Below are positions 26,114-35,583 of a stretch of 64,000 nucleotides of DNA, in pieces. The notes beneath the pieces are model-generated. The model did no database searches. It was not told the DNA's origin and saw only the letters and a program-made list of their open reading frames with translations. Both the position numbers and the translations under genes were made by a program. The first letter of the stretch is position 1. Every line of letters begins with the position of its first letter. The DNA is from Pseudalkalibacillus decolorationis (GTDB taxonomy: Bacteria; Bacillota; Bacilli; Bacillales; Fictibacillaceae). The stretch spans positions 17,702-81,701 of the forward strand of contig NZ_JANHJQ010000018.1 in NCBI RefSeq assembly GCF_024609785.1, given 5' to 3'.

Positions 26114-27163
26114 TTACTTAGCGGTCTCGAGCCCCAATAGATAGTCTGAAAGTGCATCTAATTGTGCATCATCAAAGTTGAAATCCGGCATATTGTTACC
26201 AGGCTTAACATCGTGTGGATTGTTAATCCATTTCATGATGTTCTCTTTGTTGTGATCAAGTATTCCTGCAACCTTTTCATTGTCTCCAAAACCGGTTAAA
26301 GCAGGTCCAACTTTCCCACCTTTATCACCTACTGCGTGACATTGTAAACAGTTGTTTTCGAAAATCTTCTGTCCTTCAGAAACATCAGAAGATGCATCGG
26401 CAAACTTAACCGTTTTCATACTTTCGACCCATGCATCAAATTTTTCTTGTGAAACGACCTTTACTTGAAAGTACATTAATGCGTGTGCATCGCCACAAAG
26501 TTCAGCACAAGCGCCTTGGAACGTTCCAATTTCTTCTGGATGTAACCACATTTTATTTACAAGCTTATCTCCAGGATTTGTATCCATTTTTCCTGAAATG
26601 GATGGAATCCAGAATGAGTGGATGACATCAGCAGAACTTAATTCGACGTTCGTTCGTGTATCAACAGGCAAGTACAATTCCTGTGCCGTCACAACACCAA
26701 GTTCCGGATATTCGAACTCCCACCAAAACTGGTGCGCAGTAACCTTCACCGTCATAGGGGCATCTTTCTTAGCTTCCTCCCCTTCTTCACCAGAAGCAGC
26801 CTTTTCAGTGACTGCAAGATCAAATGTTGTCATTACAGTCGGAACTGCAAGAATAATAAGCAACACAATCGGAATCCCAGTCCAAAGTAATTCTAGCATG
26901 TGATTTCCTTCAACCTGTTCGGGAATCGAGTCATCACCCTTACGCTTTCTAAACTTAATCAAGACATACGTGAAAAGTAAAAAGACAATTACGAGTACAA
27001 CAACCATTACTACCAGACTTAGGATCATTAGGTCATATGCTGCCTCTGCTCCTTTACCCTGTGGTTGCAGTGCGGACATCTGTGGGTTTCCGCAGCCCAT
27101 TAAACCAAGCAACATTAGTCCGAAAATCGGAACAATGCGCCCGAGTCGTAGCCATCGTTTCAT
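26114..27163 (-). CDS. ctaC: Cytochrome caa3 oxidase subunit II with fused cytochrome c
   Basis: 349 residues from MKRWLRLGRIV (ATG 27163; the GAGG site is rather far, twelve bases). A lipoprotein signal ends at LGLMGC (Cys24), then two membrane helices, the CuA domain with CAELCGDAHALMYF near residue 220, and a C-terminal cytochrome c domain with heme site CLQCH near residue 288 and the axial methionine in NNMPDF. The fused cytochrome makes this a caa3 oxidase taking electrons from cytochrome c. It is the first gene of the structural operon. Confidence 0.97.
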   Translation of the reverse strand: MKRWLRLGRIVPIFGLMLLGLMGCGNPQMSALQPQGKGAEAAYDLMILSLVVMVVVLVIVFLLFTYVLIKFRKRKGDDSIPEQVEGNHMLELLWTGIPIVLLIILAVPTVMTTFDLAVTEKAASGEEGEEAKKDAPMTVKVTAHQFWWEFEYPELGVVTAQELYLPVDTRTNVELSSADVIHSFWIPSISGKMDTNPGDKLVNKMWLHPEEIGTFQGACAELCGDAHALMYFQVKVVSQEKFDAWVESMKTVKFADASSDVSEGQKIFENNCLQCHAVGDKGGKVGPALTGFGDNEKVAGILDHNKENIMKWINNPHDVKPGNNMPDFNFDDAQLDALSDYLLGLETAK

Positions 27164-27267
27164 GAGTAAATCAAACCTCACTTTCTCTGTTGTGATAATA
27201 AACAAATAGAACAAATAGAACAAAAAATACTATGTAACCGGTAACTCATATTAAGATCATAACCTAT

Positions 27268-27308
27268 GTGTCAGGAGTCCCACCACAGTTGGTGAACGTT
27301 CCTGACAC
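27268..27308. other. Strong hairpin without T-tract between ctaB and ctaC
   Basis: Arms GTGTCAGGA / TCCTGACAC enclose a second hairpin CCACCA / TGGTG. Neither strand has a run of T after the stem, so it is not a standard intrinsic terminator. It may be an mRNA processing or stability element, or a decayed terminator. Confidence 0.6.
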
Positions 27309-27329
27309 TTATAGATTAATCTATATAAG

Positions 27330-28271
27330 TCAACCCCGATTGACGATGATCATCACGATAAACATGATAGTCAAGTAATTCAGAGAGTAAACAAACATTA
27401 GACGAGCCCATTTGATATCATTTTTCATAAAGAATCCTGCGATACCAAGTGCAAGCCATCCTAACCCAAGAATTGCAGCGACTACTAAGTATACCATACC
27501 AAAATGATATAAATATAAACTTACCGGAAGCAATGCTGCTACATAAATGACCATTTGTCGCTTTGTCATTTCAAAGCCTGATACAACCGGAAGCATTGGA
27601 ATACCGGCTTTTCGGTACTCTTCGCATCGTTTCATAGCTAATGCCAAAAAGTGAGGCGGCTGCCATAAAAACATTATCAAGAACAAGTGCCATGCAGTGA
27701 TATGCAAATCTGGATCAATAGCTGCCCAGCCGATTAACGGAGGGATTGCTCCAGAAATTCCACCAATGACTGTGTTTATGGAGTGTGTGCGTTTTAACCA
27801 TAATGTATACACTACTACATAAACGAAGAGTCCTATTACACCAAGCAATGCGGCCATTAAGGAGGCGAACATTAATAGTAATGTTCCCAGCGCAGATACA
27901 ATGATTCCGACCCATAAGACCTGGTTCGAGTCAATCTTACCAGTTACTGTTGGACGTTCATTCGTTCTTTCCATCAAATGATCAATATCCCGATCGATGT
28001 AGTTGTTTAAACAGCATCCTCCAGCAATCACTAGAGCTGAGCCCAGCAATGTGAATAGTGCTGTTGGTATATTGGATAACAGACTTTGGTTTGAAAATTG
28101 AAGTGCAATCCAGAATCCAGCAAACACTGTAATCAAATTGGACATCACGATCCCCATCTTAGCAAGGGTTAGAAAGTCCTTCCAAGTACCAGAAGGGTTT
28201 GATTCGGACAACGGTCCAGGTTCCATCACTCTGCTTGATGCTTCATAAGTTGTCGTATTCGTTTTGCTCAT
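27330..28271 (-). CDS. ctaB: Protoheme IX farnesyltransferase (heme O synthase)
   Basis: 313 residues with about nine membrane helices. The prenyl-diphosphate binding motif [19 protein letters not shown] near residue 90 and the second conserved loop [15 protein letters not shown] near residue 217 identify a UbiA-family heme O synthase. It converts heme B to heme O, the precursor of the heme A used by CtaD. It is divergent from ctaA and upstream of ctaC on the same strand. Confidence 0.96.
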   Translation of the reverse strand: MSKTNTTTYEASSRVMEPGPLSESNPSGTWKDFLTLAKMGIVMSNLITVFAGFWIALQFSNQSLLSNIPTALFTLLGSALVIAGGCCLNNYIDRDIDHLMERTNERPTVTGKIDSNQVLWVGIIVSALGTLLLMFASLMAALLGVIGLFVYVVVYTLWLKRTHSINTVIGGISGAIPPLIGWAAIDPDLHITAWHLFLIMFLWQPPHFLALAMKRCEEYRKAGIPMLPVVSGFEMTKRQMVIYVAALLPVSLYLYHFGMVYLVVAAILGLGWLALGIAGFFMKNDIKWARLMFVYSLNYLTIMFIVMIIVNRG

Positions 28272-28630
28272 GCTTCCACCTCCTTTTGCTTAGTGCTAGT
28301 TTTCATATCAGTTCTGTTACAAAATAGTGAACAGGAAACCATACTCTTTTAATTTATCAGCAAAAGTGCTCTGTGGAAATAACTTTTGCTAAATTGTCTT
28401 TCCTTGTTCACAATTAGAAATAAATCTTGAATGAACATATGATACGATATTGACGAATTGAAAATGTCCTTTAATATTATAAACGAATTAATTAGTTTTG
28501 TATACTCGACTTAAATCGTCTTGAACCAAGATCAACTCACAATATATTTTGGACTTATCCAGAAATCAAATGTGACGAATTCTTGAATTAATTACAGGAA
28601 TCAAATTAACAATAGAAAGAACCTTTTAAT
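28272..28630. promoter_or_regulatory. Divergent ctaB-ctaA control region
   Basis: No gene is present in this AT-rich stretch. It contains a perfect 9-bp inverted repeat AGCAAAAGT (28359-28367) / ACTTTTGCT (28382-28390), an ATTGTGAACAA stretch on the minus strand, and plus-strand promoter-like boxes TTGACG (28450) and AATATTAT. In B. subtilis the two genes are controlled from this interval, with ResD acting on ctaA; a ResD site here is only a possibility. Confidence 0.4.
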
Positions 28631-28781
28631 GCGTGTTCAATAAGGAGGACAAAAAGAGCCGAGAAGTTTGAGGCACGAAAATCTCGAGGACCGGAACGTA
28701 TGCTATTAATACGTGAGGACCGTAGAGATCGAGTAACGAAGAAATTCGATAGCTATTTTTACCGGACTTTTTGAACAACCT
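28631..28781 (+). mobile_element. 151-bp MITE-like element inserted upstream of ctaA
   Basis: A diverged copy of the element at 21199, with the same ends and hairpins. It is flanked on both sides by the perfect 8-bp direct repeat CTTTTAAT (28623-28630 and 28782-28789), a target-site duplication. Its right end lies 25 bp from the ctaA start codon. Confidence 0.92.
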
Positions 28782-28806
28782 CTTTTAATATGAAGAAGGT
28801 GTAAAT

Positions 28807-29697
28807 GTGAACAAACTATTAAAAATATTCTCTATACTTACAAGCTTTGGTATGTTACTTGTCCTTTTAATGGGCGCAATCGTCACAACTACCGGATCAG
28901 GTGAGGGCTGTGGAAATTCTTGGCCTCTCTGTTATGGAGAGGTACTACCAACACAGCCTGAACTCGAAACGATAATAGAATATAGTCATAGAATCGTTTC
29001 CGCTGCTTTAGGGTTTATGGTCATCATCCTTGCTGTTTGGTCCTGGATTAAAGTGAAGCACATAAAAGAAACAAAATGGCTTGCATTCTTATCTGTTTTC
29101 TTTATCGTATTTCAAGGGTTGCTAGGTGCGGCAGCTGTAGTTTGGGGACAATCAGCTTTTGTACTAGCGATGCATTTTGGCTTTTCATTAATTTCCTTTG
29201 CAAGTGTCCTATTACTTACAATCGTAATATTTGAAAACGATAAAGGTCGAGTTATTCTTAATGCAGACAAGGGGATTCGCTGGAATGCTTACCTTCTATT
29301 TATGTATCTTTATGGGCTTGTTTATTCAGGTGCTCTTGTAAGACATACAAAAGCTAGCTTAGCATGTTCCGACTGGCCACTATGCAATGGATCCATCCTT
29401 CCGCCTACGAATGAGTTAGAACTCATACATTATGCTCACAGAGCTCTAGCAGGGTTATTCTTCATATGGATCGTATTAAGCTTTTTTCAAGTCCGTAAAT
29501 ATCATCAAGATAAAAAAGTACTATATCGTAGTTATTTCATATTGTTCCTTCTCGTATCCTTACAAGTAACAACTGGCGCACTTATTATCGTTACAAAACT
29601 GAATTTATTCATTGGCTTGGCACACGGATTGTTCATTTCAATCTTGTTTGCTACATTAAGTTATCTTGTTATGGTCCTACTTAGAAAAGGTCAATAA
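28807..29697 (+). CDS. ctaA: Heme A synthase
   Basis: 296 residues from a GTG start (28807) with AGAAGG seven bases upstream. Eight membrane helices form two four-helix halves, each with a conserved His motif (YSHRIVSAALGF near residue 60, HYAHRALAG near residue 214) and a Cys pair in the extracytoplasmic loops (GCGNSWPLC near residue 35, CSDWPLC near residue 191). It oxidises heme O to heme A. The repeat element 25 bp upstream separates it from the original control region. Confidence 0.95.
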   Translation: MNKLLKIFSILTSFGMLLVLLMGAIVTTTGSGEGCGNSWPLCYGEVLPTQPELETIIEYSHRIVSAALGFMVIILAVWSWIKVKHIKETKWLAFLSVFFIVFQGLLGAAAVVWGQSAFVLAMHFGFSLISFASVLLLTIVIFENDKGRVILNADKGIRWNAYLLFMYLYGLVYSGALVRHTKASLACSDWPLCNGSILPPTNELELIHYAHRALAGLFFIWIVLSFFQVRKYHQDKKVLYRSYFILFLLVSLQVTTGALIIVTKLNLFIGLAHGLFISILFATLSYLVMVLLRKGQ

Positions 29698-29715
29698 CTA
29701 TTCCTCCACACAACT

Positions 29716-29751
29716 AAAGGATTGACTCCATTAAAGAGTCAATCCTTTTTT
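29716..29751. terminator. Bidirectional terminator between ctaA and pyc
   Basis: The perfect stem AAAGGATTGACTC / GAGTCAATCCTTT followed by T-rich sequence lies between convergent genes. Confidence 0.9.
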
Positions 29752-29759
29752 GTATCTTC

Positions 29760-32700
29760 TTATTTTAACTCTACAAGCAGGTCTCCTGGTTGAATTGTAT
29801 CACCATTTGAAACAAAAAGGTCGTTCACTTCTGCATCGAACGGCGCTTGTATGGTTGTTTCCATTTTCATTGCTTCAGTAATCATTAGGTGGTCGCCCTT
29901 CTTAACTGCCTCCCCTTTTTCAATGAGTACTCTGACAACTGTTCCCGGCATCGATGCTCCGATATGATTCGGGTCATTTTTATTCGCTTTAGCTTTCTCA
30001 ATTATATCTGTTTTTACATTTTCATCTTTCACAACCACTTCACGAGGCTGCCCGTTTAATTCAAAATAGACGGTTCGAGTTCCATCAATCTGAGGTTCAC
30101 CAATTGATACAAGTTTTACGATTAATGTTTTCCCTTGCTCAATCTCTACTTCTACTTCTTCACCAAGCCTCATCCCATATAAAAACGTCGGTGTATCTAG
30201 TACACTTACATCTCCAAATTGGTCATGCACATGTTCTCGATCCAAATATACCTTCGGATACAGCGCATATGAAATAAGATCGTGACTTGTTACTTGTCGA
30301 TTGAGCTTTCGATAGAGTAATTCTTTAAGGTCTTGAAAGTCTACAGGGTCTAAAAGCTCACCTGGTCGTACATTGATAGGCTCTCTTCCCTTAAGTATAA
30401 TTTGTTGTAAATCTCTTGGGAACCCTTGATACGCTTGTCCTAAATGTCCCTGGAACAGCTCAACAACAGAGTCTGGAAAGTCTAGTTTTTCCCCTCTTTC
30501 AAATATATCATCTTCAGTTAGATCGTTTTGAACCATGTACAATGCCATATCTCCTACGACCTTTGATGATGGGGTTACCTTGACCATGTCGCCGAATAGA
30601 TCATTTACACGTCTGTACATCCTCTTAACTTCAGCCCAACGAGGGGCTAGACCTACTGCTTTTGCTTGCTGTTGGAGGTTGCTGTATTGACCTCCTGGCA
30701 TTTCATGCTCGTACACTTCTGTATGCGGAGCGTTCATGCCACTCTCAAATCCTTGATAAAACTTACGAGTGTCTTCCCAGTAGTGCGATAGTTCCTCCAG
30801 GTGATTTATTGAAACTTTGGGCTGTCGCCTATTCCCCTCTAATGCATAATAAAGGGAGTTGGCACTTGGCTGAGACGTTAAACCGGACATTGAACTAATT
30901 GCAACATCCACGATATCCACTCCTGCTTCAACCGCTTTGGAATAAGTCATAATCCCGTTTCCGCTTGTATCATGGGTGTGGAGATGTATAGGCAAGTCTA
31001 CCGCTTCTTTTAATGATGAAATCAATTCATATGCCGCCTGTGGCTTTAAGAGTCCTGCCATATCTTTAATTCCGAGTATATGTGCCCCTGCAGATTCAAG
31101 TTCCTTAGCCATCGCTACATAATAATTGAGATCATATTTGCTACGACTGCTATCGAGAATATCCCCTGTATAACAAACTGCAGCCTCTGCTACCTTTCCG
31201 GAATCTCTAACGGACTCGATTGCAACTGTCATTCCCCTAATCCAATTCAGACTATCAAAGATACGGAACACATCAATTCCAGCATCAGCAGACTTTTGTA
31301 CAAACTCACGGATTACATTGTCGGGGTAATTCTTATAACCTACCGCATTTGATGCTCTGAGTAACATTTGGAATAGAACGTTTGGTGCTTGCTTTCTTAA
31401 TTTGATTAACCGTTCCCATGGATCCTCATTTAAGAATCGATACGCAACATCGAATGTTGCTCCTCCCCACATTTCAAGTGAAAAGAATTCCGGCATAAGC
31501 CGTGCAGTCGGTTCTGCTATTTGTGACAAATCATGTGTTCTAACCCGAGTTGCGAGAAGGGATTGGTGAGCATCCCTAAAGGTAGTATCGGTTAATAGTA
31601 CATTCTCCTGAGACTTAATCCAATTTACTAATCCATCAACACCGTGTTGATCCAATATCTGCTTCGTACCATCAGTAATCGGCTTGGTATAATTCACATA
31701 TGGCATCCGCTGTTTGTTAACAGCTGGTTTCTTTTGCAAACCTAGTCCCGGAAATCCATTTACAGTAACGTTGGCGATATAGGTAAGCATTTTCGTTCCA
31801 CGGTCTTTTTTCTTTGGAAATACAAAAAGCTCAGGTGTTGTATCGAGAAAAGCCGTATTATACTCTCCAGAAATAAACTGCTCATGTCGGACAACGTTCT
31901 CAAGAAACGAAATGTTTGTCTTGATCCCACGAATTCTAAATTCTCTCAGGTTACGTGTCATTTTAGACGCGGCTTGGTCAAAAGTTAGCGCCCAGCTTGA
32001 GAGCTTCACTAGCAATGAATCGTAATGAGGTGTTATTACTGCCCCTTGATACCCATTACCCGCATCTAAACGAACACCAAAACCTCCACCTGTTCGATAT
32101 GCCATTATCTTACCAGTGTCTGGCATAAAATTGTTTGCAGGGTCTTCTGTCGTTACTCGACACTGTATCGCATATCCATGGCAATGAATACGCTCCTGTG
32201 CAGGAATAGCGAGAGCTTTATCATGCAGCGTATGTCCCTCTGCTATAAGAATTTGAGACTGTACAATATCAATACCTGTTACCATCTCAGTTATCGTATG
32301 TTCCACCTGAACGCGTGGGTTCACTTCAATAAAATAAAAGTTACCGTCTTCTGAAACTAGAAATTCAACGGTCCCCGCATTTACATATCCAACATTATTC
32401 ATCAGTTGAACAGCGGAGGCACATATATCCATCCTTAGTTCCTCGGCTATTGAAACACTTGGAGCTACTTCAACTACCTTTTGATGACGTCTTTGTACAG
32501 AGCAATCTCTCTCATAGAGATGCACAAGGTTTCCATCGGTATCACCTAGGATTTGTACCTCGATGTGTTTAGGGTTTTCTATAAACTTTTCTACATAGAT
32601 TTCGTCTCTACCGAAGGCTGCCTTGGCTTCTGATTTCGCACGATCATATGCATCCTCTAGAGAGTCCATATTACGTACGATTCGCATACCGCGTCCACCA

Positions 32701-33197
32701 CCGCCTAAAGCAGCTTTAATAATGATCGGAAATCCATTGTTCTCAGCGAAGGCACGGACATCTTCTACCATTTCAACAGGACCGTCACTACCAGGAATGA
32801 TTGGAATATCAGCCTTAATCGCTTCTTCCCTTGCCTGAACCTTATCCCCGAATATCCTTAAATGTTCGGTTGTAGGTCCGATAAAAATGATTCCTTCTTC
32901 AGCACATCTTTTAGCAAAATGAGTATTTTCTGAAAGGAAACCATATCCTGGATGAATGGCATCAATTTCATAACGTTTTGCAATCTCGATAATTCCTTCG
33001 ATGTCCAAATAAGCATCGATCGGTTTCTTACCTTCCCCGACCAAATATGCTTCATCAGCTTTATATCGATGAAAAGAACCAGAATCCTCCTTAGAATAAA
33101 CAGCTACTGTTCGAATGTTTAGTTCCGTACATGCACGGAAAATTCTGATTGCGATTTCTCCACGATTCGCTACTAATACTTTACTGATTCTCTTCAT
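29760..33197 (-). CDS. pyc: Pyruvate carboxylase
   Basis: 1145 residues from MKRISKVLVANRGEIAIRIF; ATG 33197 has AGGAGG upstream, and the 45 further residues of the open frame belong to the ftsW end region. Domains in order: biotin carboxylase (1-450, with HPGYGFLSEN and EVNPRVQVEHTITEM), carboxyltransferase (about 530-800, with LLTDTTFRDAHQSLLATRVR), allosteric region, and C-terminal biotin domain with ITEAMKMETTI near residue 1110. It makes oxaloacetate from pyruvate to replenish the TCA cycle and is normally activated by acetyl-CoA. It lies 16 bp after ftsW, as in B. subtilis. Confidence 0.98.
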   Translation of the reverse strand: MKRISKVLVANRGEIAIRIFRACTELNIRTVAVYSKEDSGSFHRYKADEAYLVGEGKKPIDAYLDIEGIIEIAKRYEIDAIHPGYGFLSENTHFAKRCAEEGIIFIGPTTEHLRIFGDKVQAREEAIKADIPIIPGSDGPVEMVEDVRAFAENNGFPIIIKAALGGGGRGMRIVRNMDSLEDAYDRAKSEAKAAFGRDEIYVEKFIENPKHIEVQILGDTDGNLVHLYERDCSVQRRHQKVVEVAPSVSIAEELRMDICASAVQLMNNVGYVNAGTVEFLVSEDGNFYFIEVNPRVQVEHTITEMVTGIDIVQSQILIAEGHTLHDKALAIPAQERIHCHGYAIQCRVTTEDPANNFMPDTGKIMAYRTGGGFGVRLDAGNGYQGAVITPHYDSLLVKLSSWALTFDQAASKMTRNLREFRIRGIKTNISFLENVVRHEQFISGEYNTAFLDTTPELFVFPKKKDRGTKMLTYIANVTVNGFPGLGLQKKPAVNKQRMPYVNYTKPITDGTKQILDQHGVDGLVNWIKSQENVLLTDTTFRDAHQSLLATRVRTHDLSQIAEPTARLMPEFFSLEMWGGATFDVAYRFLNEDPWERLIKLRKQAPNVLFQMLLRASNAVGYKNYPDNVIREFVQKSADAGIDVFRIFDSLNWIRGMTVAIESVRDSGKVAEAAVCYTGDILDSSRSKYDLNYYVAMAKELESAGAHILGIKDMAGLLKPQAAYELISSLKEAVDLPIHLHTHDTSGNGIMTYSKAVEAGVDIVDVAISSMSGLTSQPSANSLYYALEGNRRQPKVSINHLEELSHYWEDTRKFYQGFESGMNAPHTEVYEHEMPGGQYSNLQQQAKAVGLAPRWAEVKRMYRRVNDLFGDMVKVTPSSKVVGDMALYMVQNDLTEDDIFERGEKLDFPDSVVELFQGHLGQAYQGFPRDLQQIILKGREPINVRPGELLDPVDFQDLKELLYRKLNRQVTSHDLISYALYPKVYLDREHVHDQFGDVSVLDTPTFLYGMRLGEEVEVEIEQGKTLIVKLVSIGEPQIDGTRTVYFELNGQPREVVVKDENVKTDIIEKAKANKNDPNHIGASMPGTVVRVLIEKGEAVKKGDHLMITEAMKMETTIQAPFDAEVNDLFVSNGDTIQPGDLLVELK

Positions 33198-33213
33198 TAA
33201 ATTTCCTCCTAGT

Positions 33214-34413
33214 CTAGTGCGTTGCTCGTTGTTGAGATACGACTCGTAATTTAGTCCGTTTGTTTGTTTCCACCTCTGCTTCATCTGCTGGCGGAGTCTG
33301 TTGCTTTCGATAACGGACAAACATTGAAACATTCACTAAAATACCTGTACTGATCATAAGTAATATTAATGATGATCCCCCATAACTAATAAACGGAAGT
33401 GTAACGCCAGTTATCGGAAGTAAACCAGAAGCTGCACCTAAATTCACTATGGTTTGTATACCGATCATTCCTGCAATACCAATGGATAGTAGACTTCCAA
33501 ATGCATCTTTACAGTGTAGCCCGGTATATATACCTTTAAATACAATGAAAAACAAGAGTAGAATAATTACAAATACCCCAGCAAAACCTAATTCTTCAGC
33601 AATAATGGTGATAATGAAATCTGTATGTGGCTCAGGAATAAATCCATACTTTTGAATACTCTGTCCAAGTCCTTTACCAAACAAACCTCCTGTACCGAGA
33701 GCTAGGTATCCATTTATTAACTGATACCCTGTCCCACCTGAGTCTGAAAAAGGATCGTAGGCAGCTGTGAACCTTGATAGCTGTTCAGGGCTAAGAAGAA
33801 AATTATATACGATTAACCCTAGAGCACCCATAGAGCCAATCATCACCAATAAGTGCCTCCATAACATACCAGAACAAAAAATAATCACTGCTGCAGTCAT
33901 TGCGATAATCATCATACTACCGAGGTCTGGTTGGAGGAGGATCAAAAAACAAACTAAAGCTAGTACAGTTAACGGGGGAACGACTCCCGTTTTAAAATCG
34001 GATATGTAGTGTTGTTTTTTCGAAAACACAGAAGCAAGATACATGATAACCCCAATTTTGGCGTACTCTGCTGGCTGTATCGATACTGGCCCAACCTCAA
34101 ACCAAGAAATCGCACCATTTACTTCCTCACCAATGATCCGTACTAGAACAAGTGAAGCTAACATTAAAAACGTTAGTGGAATTATAAGCTTCTGATATGC
34201 CTTATAAGGCAGTAACGTAAAACCAATGAAAATGAAGCTACCGAGAATTACCCAAACTAAATGCTTCTTAAAAAAGAACATACTTTCTTGTTCATAAATT
34301 GTAACCGCTACAATCATACTTGAGCTATAGACCATCACAAGACCAATTGCACACAGAGCAAAAACCGCTGCAATAAGTGTATAATCATAATTTTTCAGCA
34401 TCTTTTTAAGCAT
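33214..34413 (-). CDS. ftsW: Peptidoglycan polymerase FtsW (SEDS family)
   Basis: 399 residues from MLKKMLKNYDYTLIA with GAGGG about ten bases upstream. Ten membrane helices; SEDS hallmarks include AEYAKIGVIMYLASVFSKK near residue 115 (equivalent of the FtsW proline-containing cytoplasmic region), the large extracellular loop with DPFSDSGGTGYQLINGYLA, and GVTLPFISYGGSSLI near residue 345. SEDS proteins polymerise lipid II, FtsW at the septum. FtsW rather than RodA is inferred from the ylaN-ftsW-pyc context. Confidence 0.93.
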   Translation of the reverse strand: MLKKMLKNYDYTLIAAVFALCAIGLVMVYSSSMIVAVTIYEQESMFFFKKHLVWVILGSFIFIGFTLLPYKAYQKLIIPLTFLMLASLVLVRIIGEEVNGAISWFEVGPVSIQPAEYAKIGVIMYLASVFSKKQHYISDFKTGVVPPLTVLALVCFLILLQPDLGSMMIIAMTAAVIIFCSGMLWRHLLVMIGSMGALGLIVYNFLLSPEQLSRFTAAYDPFSDSGGTGYQLINGYLALGTGGLFGKGLGQSIQKYGFIPEPHTDFIITIIAEELGFAGVFVIILLLFFIVFKGIYTGLHCKDAFGSLLSIGIAGMIGIQTIVNLGAASGLLPITGVTLPFISYGGSSLILLMISTGILVNVSMFVRYRKQQTPPADEAEVETNKRTKLRVVSQQRATH

Positions 34414-34478
34414 AATGGTCAACCCTCACATAACCGTTATAAACAAAACTATTCGCGTAAAACATCTTATTTCCTTCC

Positions 34479-34982
34479 CTACTTTAAGTGTTTGTTCAAA
34501 AAATTGACGAATGCAATTCTCTTTCCTTTTGTATAGTCCAAGATCATTTCAAAAGCGATATACCCATCCGACTTTTTGCTGCCAAGCTTATAAGGTATAA
34601 GATTACCGATTGCAATCCATGTGTTGATCATTGTAAATAAAAACAAGAGGTTTTCAATGTTTGAACCAGTTAATACACGATTTAAGTACAACCAGCCATA
34701 ACAACCAACCACTGCATTAACGAGGGGCCCATTTACTGATATAAGCGCCTTTTGATTATTAGACAGTTGATTGGATTCCGTATTTGTAAAACCACCAATA
34801 AAGTAAAGGGTTCGCACCTCAAGTTTGATAAATCGGTTAGAAATCCGAAATAAAGGAGGGCCTATACCCAATATGATTCGAACTTGTTTGATATGTAATG
34901 ACCGCGCTGTTATGTAATGCCCTAGCTCATGCAGAAGAGTTGCTAGAGGAAATAATAGAAAGACAATCCAAACAAAAGCCAT
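34479..34982 (-). CDS. M50-family membrane metalloprotease-like protein
   Basis: 167 residues from ATG 34982 (GAGGGGG five bases upstream). The zinc motif HELGH lies in the first membrane helix (about residues 18-22), and a later segment NLIPYKLGSKKSDGYIAFE has the NxxP...DG arrangement of site-2 proteases. The protein is about half the length of SpoIVFB- or RseP-type enzymes and has no PDZ domain. It could be a minimal intramembrane protease or a non-secreted regulator; the substrate is unknown. It stands between ylaN and ftsW, a place where B. subtilis has no such gene as far as I recall. Confidence 0.82.
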   Translation of the reverse strand: MAFVWIVFLLFPLATLLHELGHYITARSLHIKQVRIILGIGPPLFRISNRFIKLEVRTLYFIGGFTNTESNQLSNNQKALISVNGPLVNAVVGCYGWLYLNRVLTGSNIENLLFLFTMINTWIAIGNLIPYKLGSKKSDGYIAFEMILDYTKGKRIAFVNFLNKHLK

Positions 34983-35072
34983 CAAATCCCCCTCACTGTT
35001 ACTATGTTATCGTATCATATGATAGGTAAACGGCTCATCATACTTTTGTGAGGTTTCTTTGAAAGATTAATG

Positions 35073-35113
35073 TATAAAAAAACTCAAACCATCAATTTCC
35101 AGACAGTTTGAGT
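35073..35113 (-). terminator. Terminator after ylaN
   Basis: The 8-bp stem ACTCAAAC / GTTTGAGT is followed on the minus strand by seven T. Confidence 0.85.
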
Positions 35114-35157
35114 CCTGTTTCCATTATAAAAACAAATTATCAGAACAGGGGTCATGC

Positions 35158-35436
35158 TTATCTCGACCAGGCATCATGCAATGCTGTCAGTTGTCGTTCT
35201 AGTGATTCTAATAGGGCTTTCCCTTGGTCTGCTTCTATTAAATTTAAACGAACTGCAAAATCAATCTCTCTAGAAAGGCCGAACATTTGCGTGTCCAGTA
35301 CTTCCTCATAAAGAGGGCATTGCGGCATCGTTAAATTTTCCATTTGAACTTCGATCAACTTGAGGATTTTTTCCGCATCAGCTTTTAGCAATGCGTATGC
35401 TTTTTCACGATGACCGGTTACCATCTCAGTCGACAA
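35158..35436 (-). CDS. ylaN: YlaN family iron-sensing Fur modulator
   Basis: 92 residues from a TTG start (35436) with GGAGG eight bases upstream. The sequence is fully helical, with [18 protein letters not shown] and [20 protein letters not shown], typical of YlaN (DUF1507). YlaN binds Fe(II) and was shown in B. subtilis and S. aureus to interact with Fur and relieve its repression; it is conditionally essential under iron limitation. It lies upstream of ftsW with the M50 gene in between. Confidence 0.94.
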   Translation of the reverse strand: MSTEMVTGHREKAYALLKADAEKILKLIEVQMENLTMPQCPLYEEVLDTQMFGLSREIDFAVRLNLIEADQGKALLESLERQLTALHDAWSR

Positions 35437-35583
35437 ATCGAATCCCTCCGTTCCAATTGCCTCTCTTTTACTAATACTATCGTTTTACCTATAAAAATGC
35501 AAGAAATATCCGCCTTAAACCAGCCTAATAATCCAACCTATTCAAATGCTAACCACTAAATACCTTTATGCTTTATTGATTCT

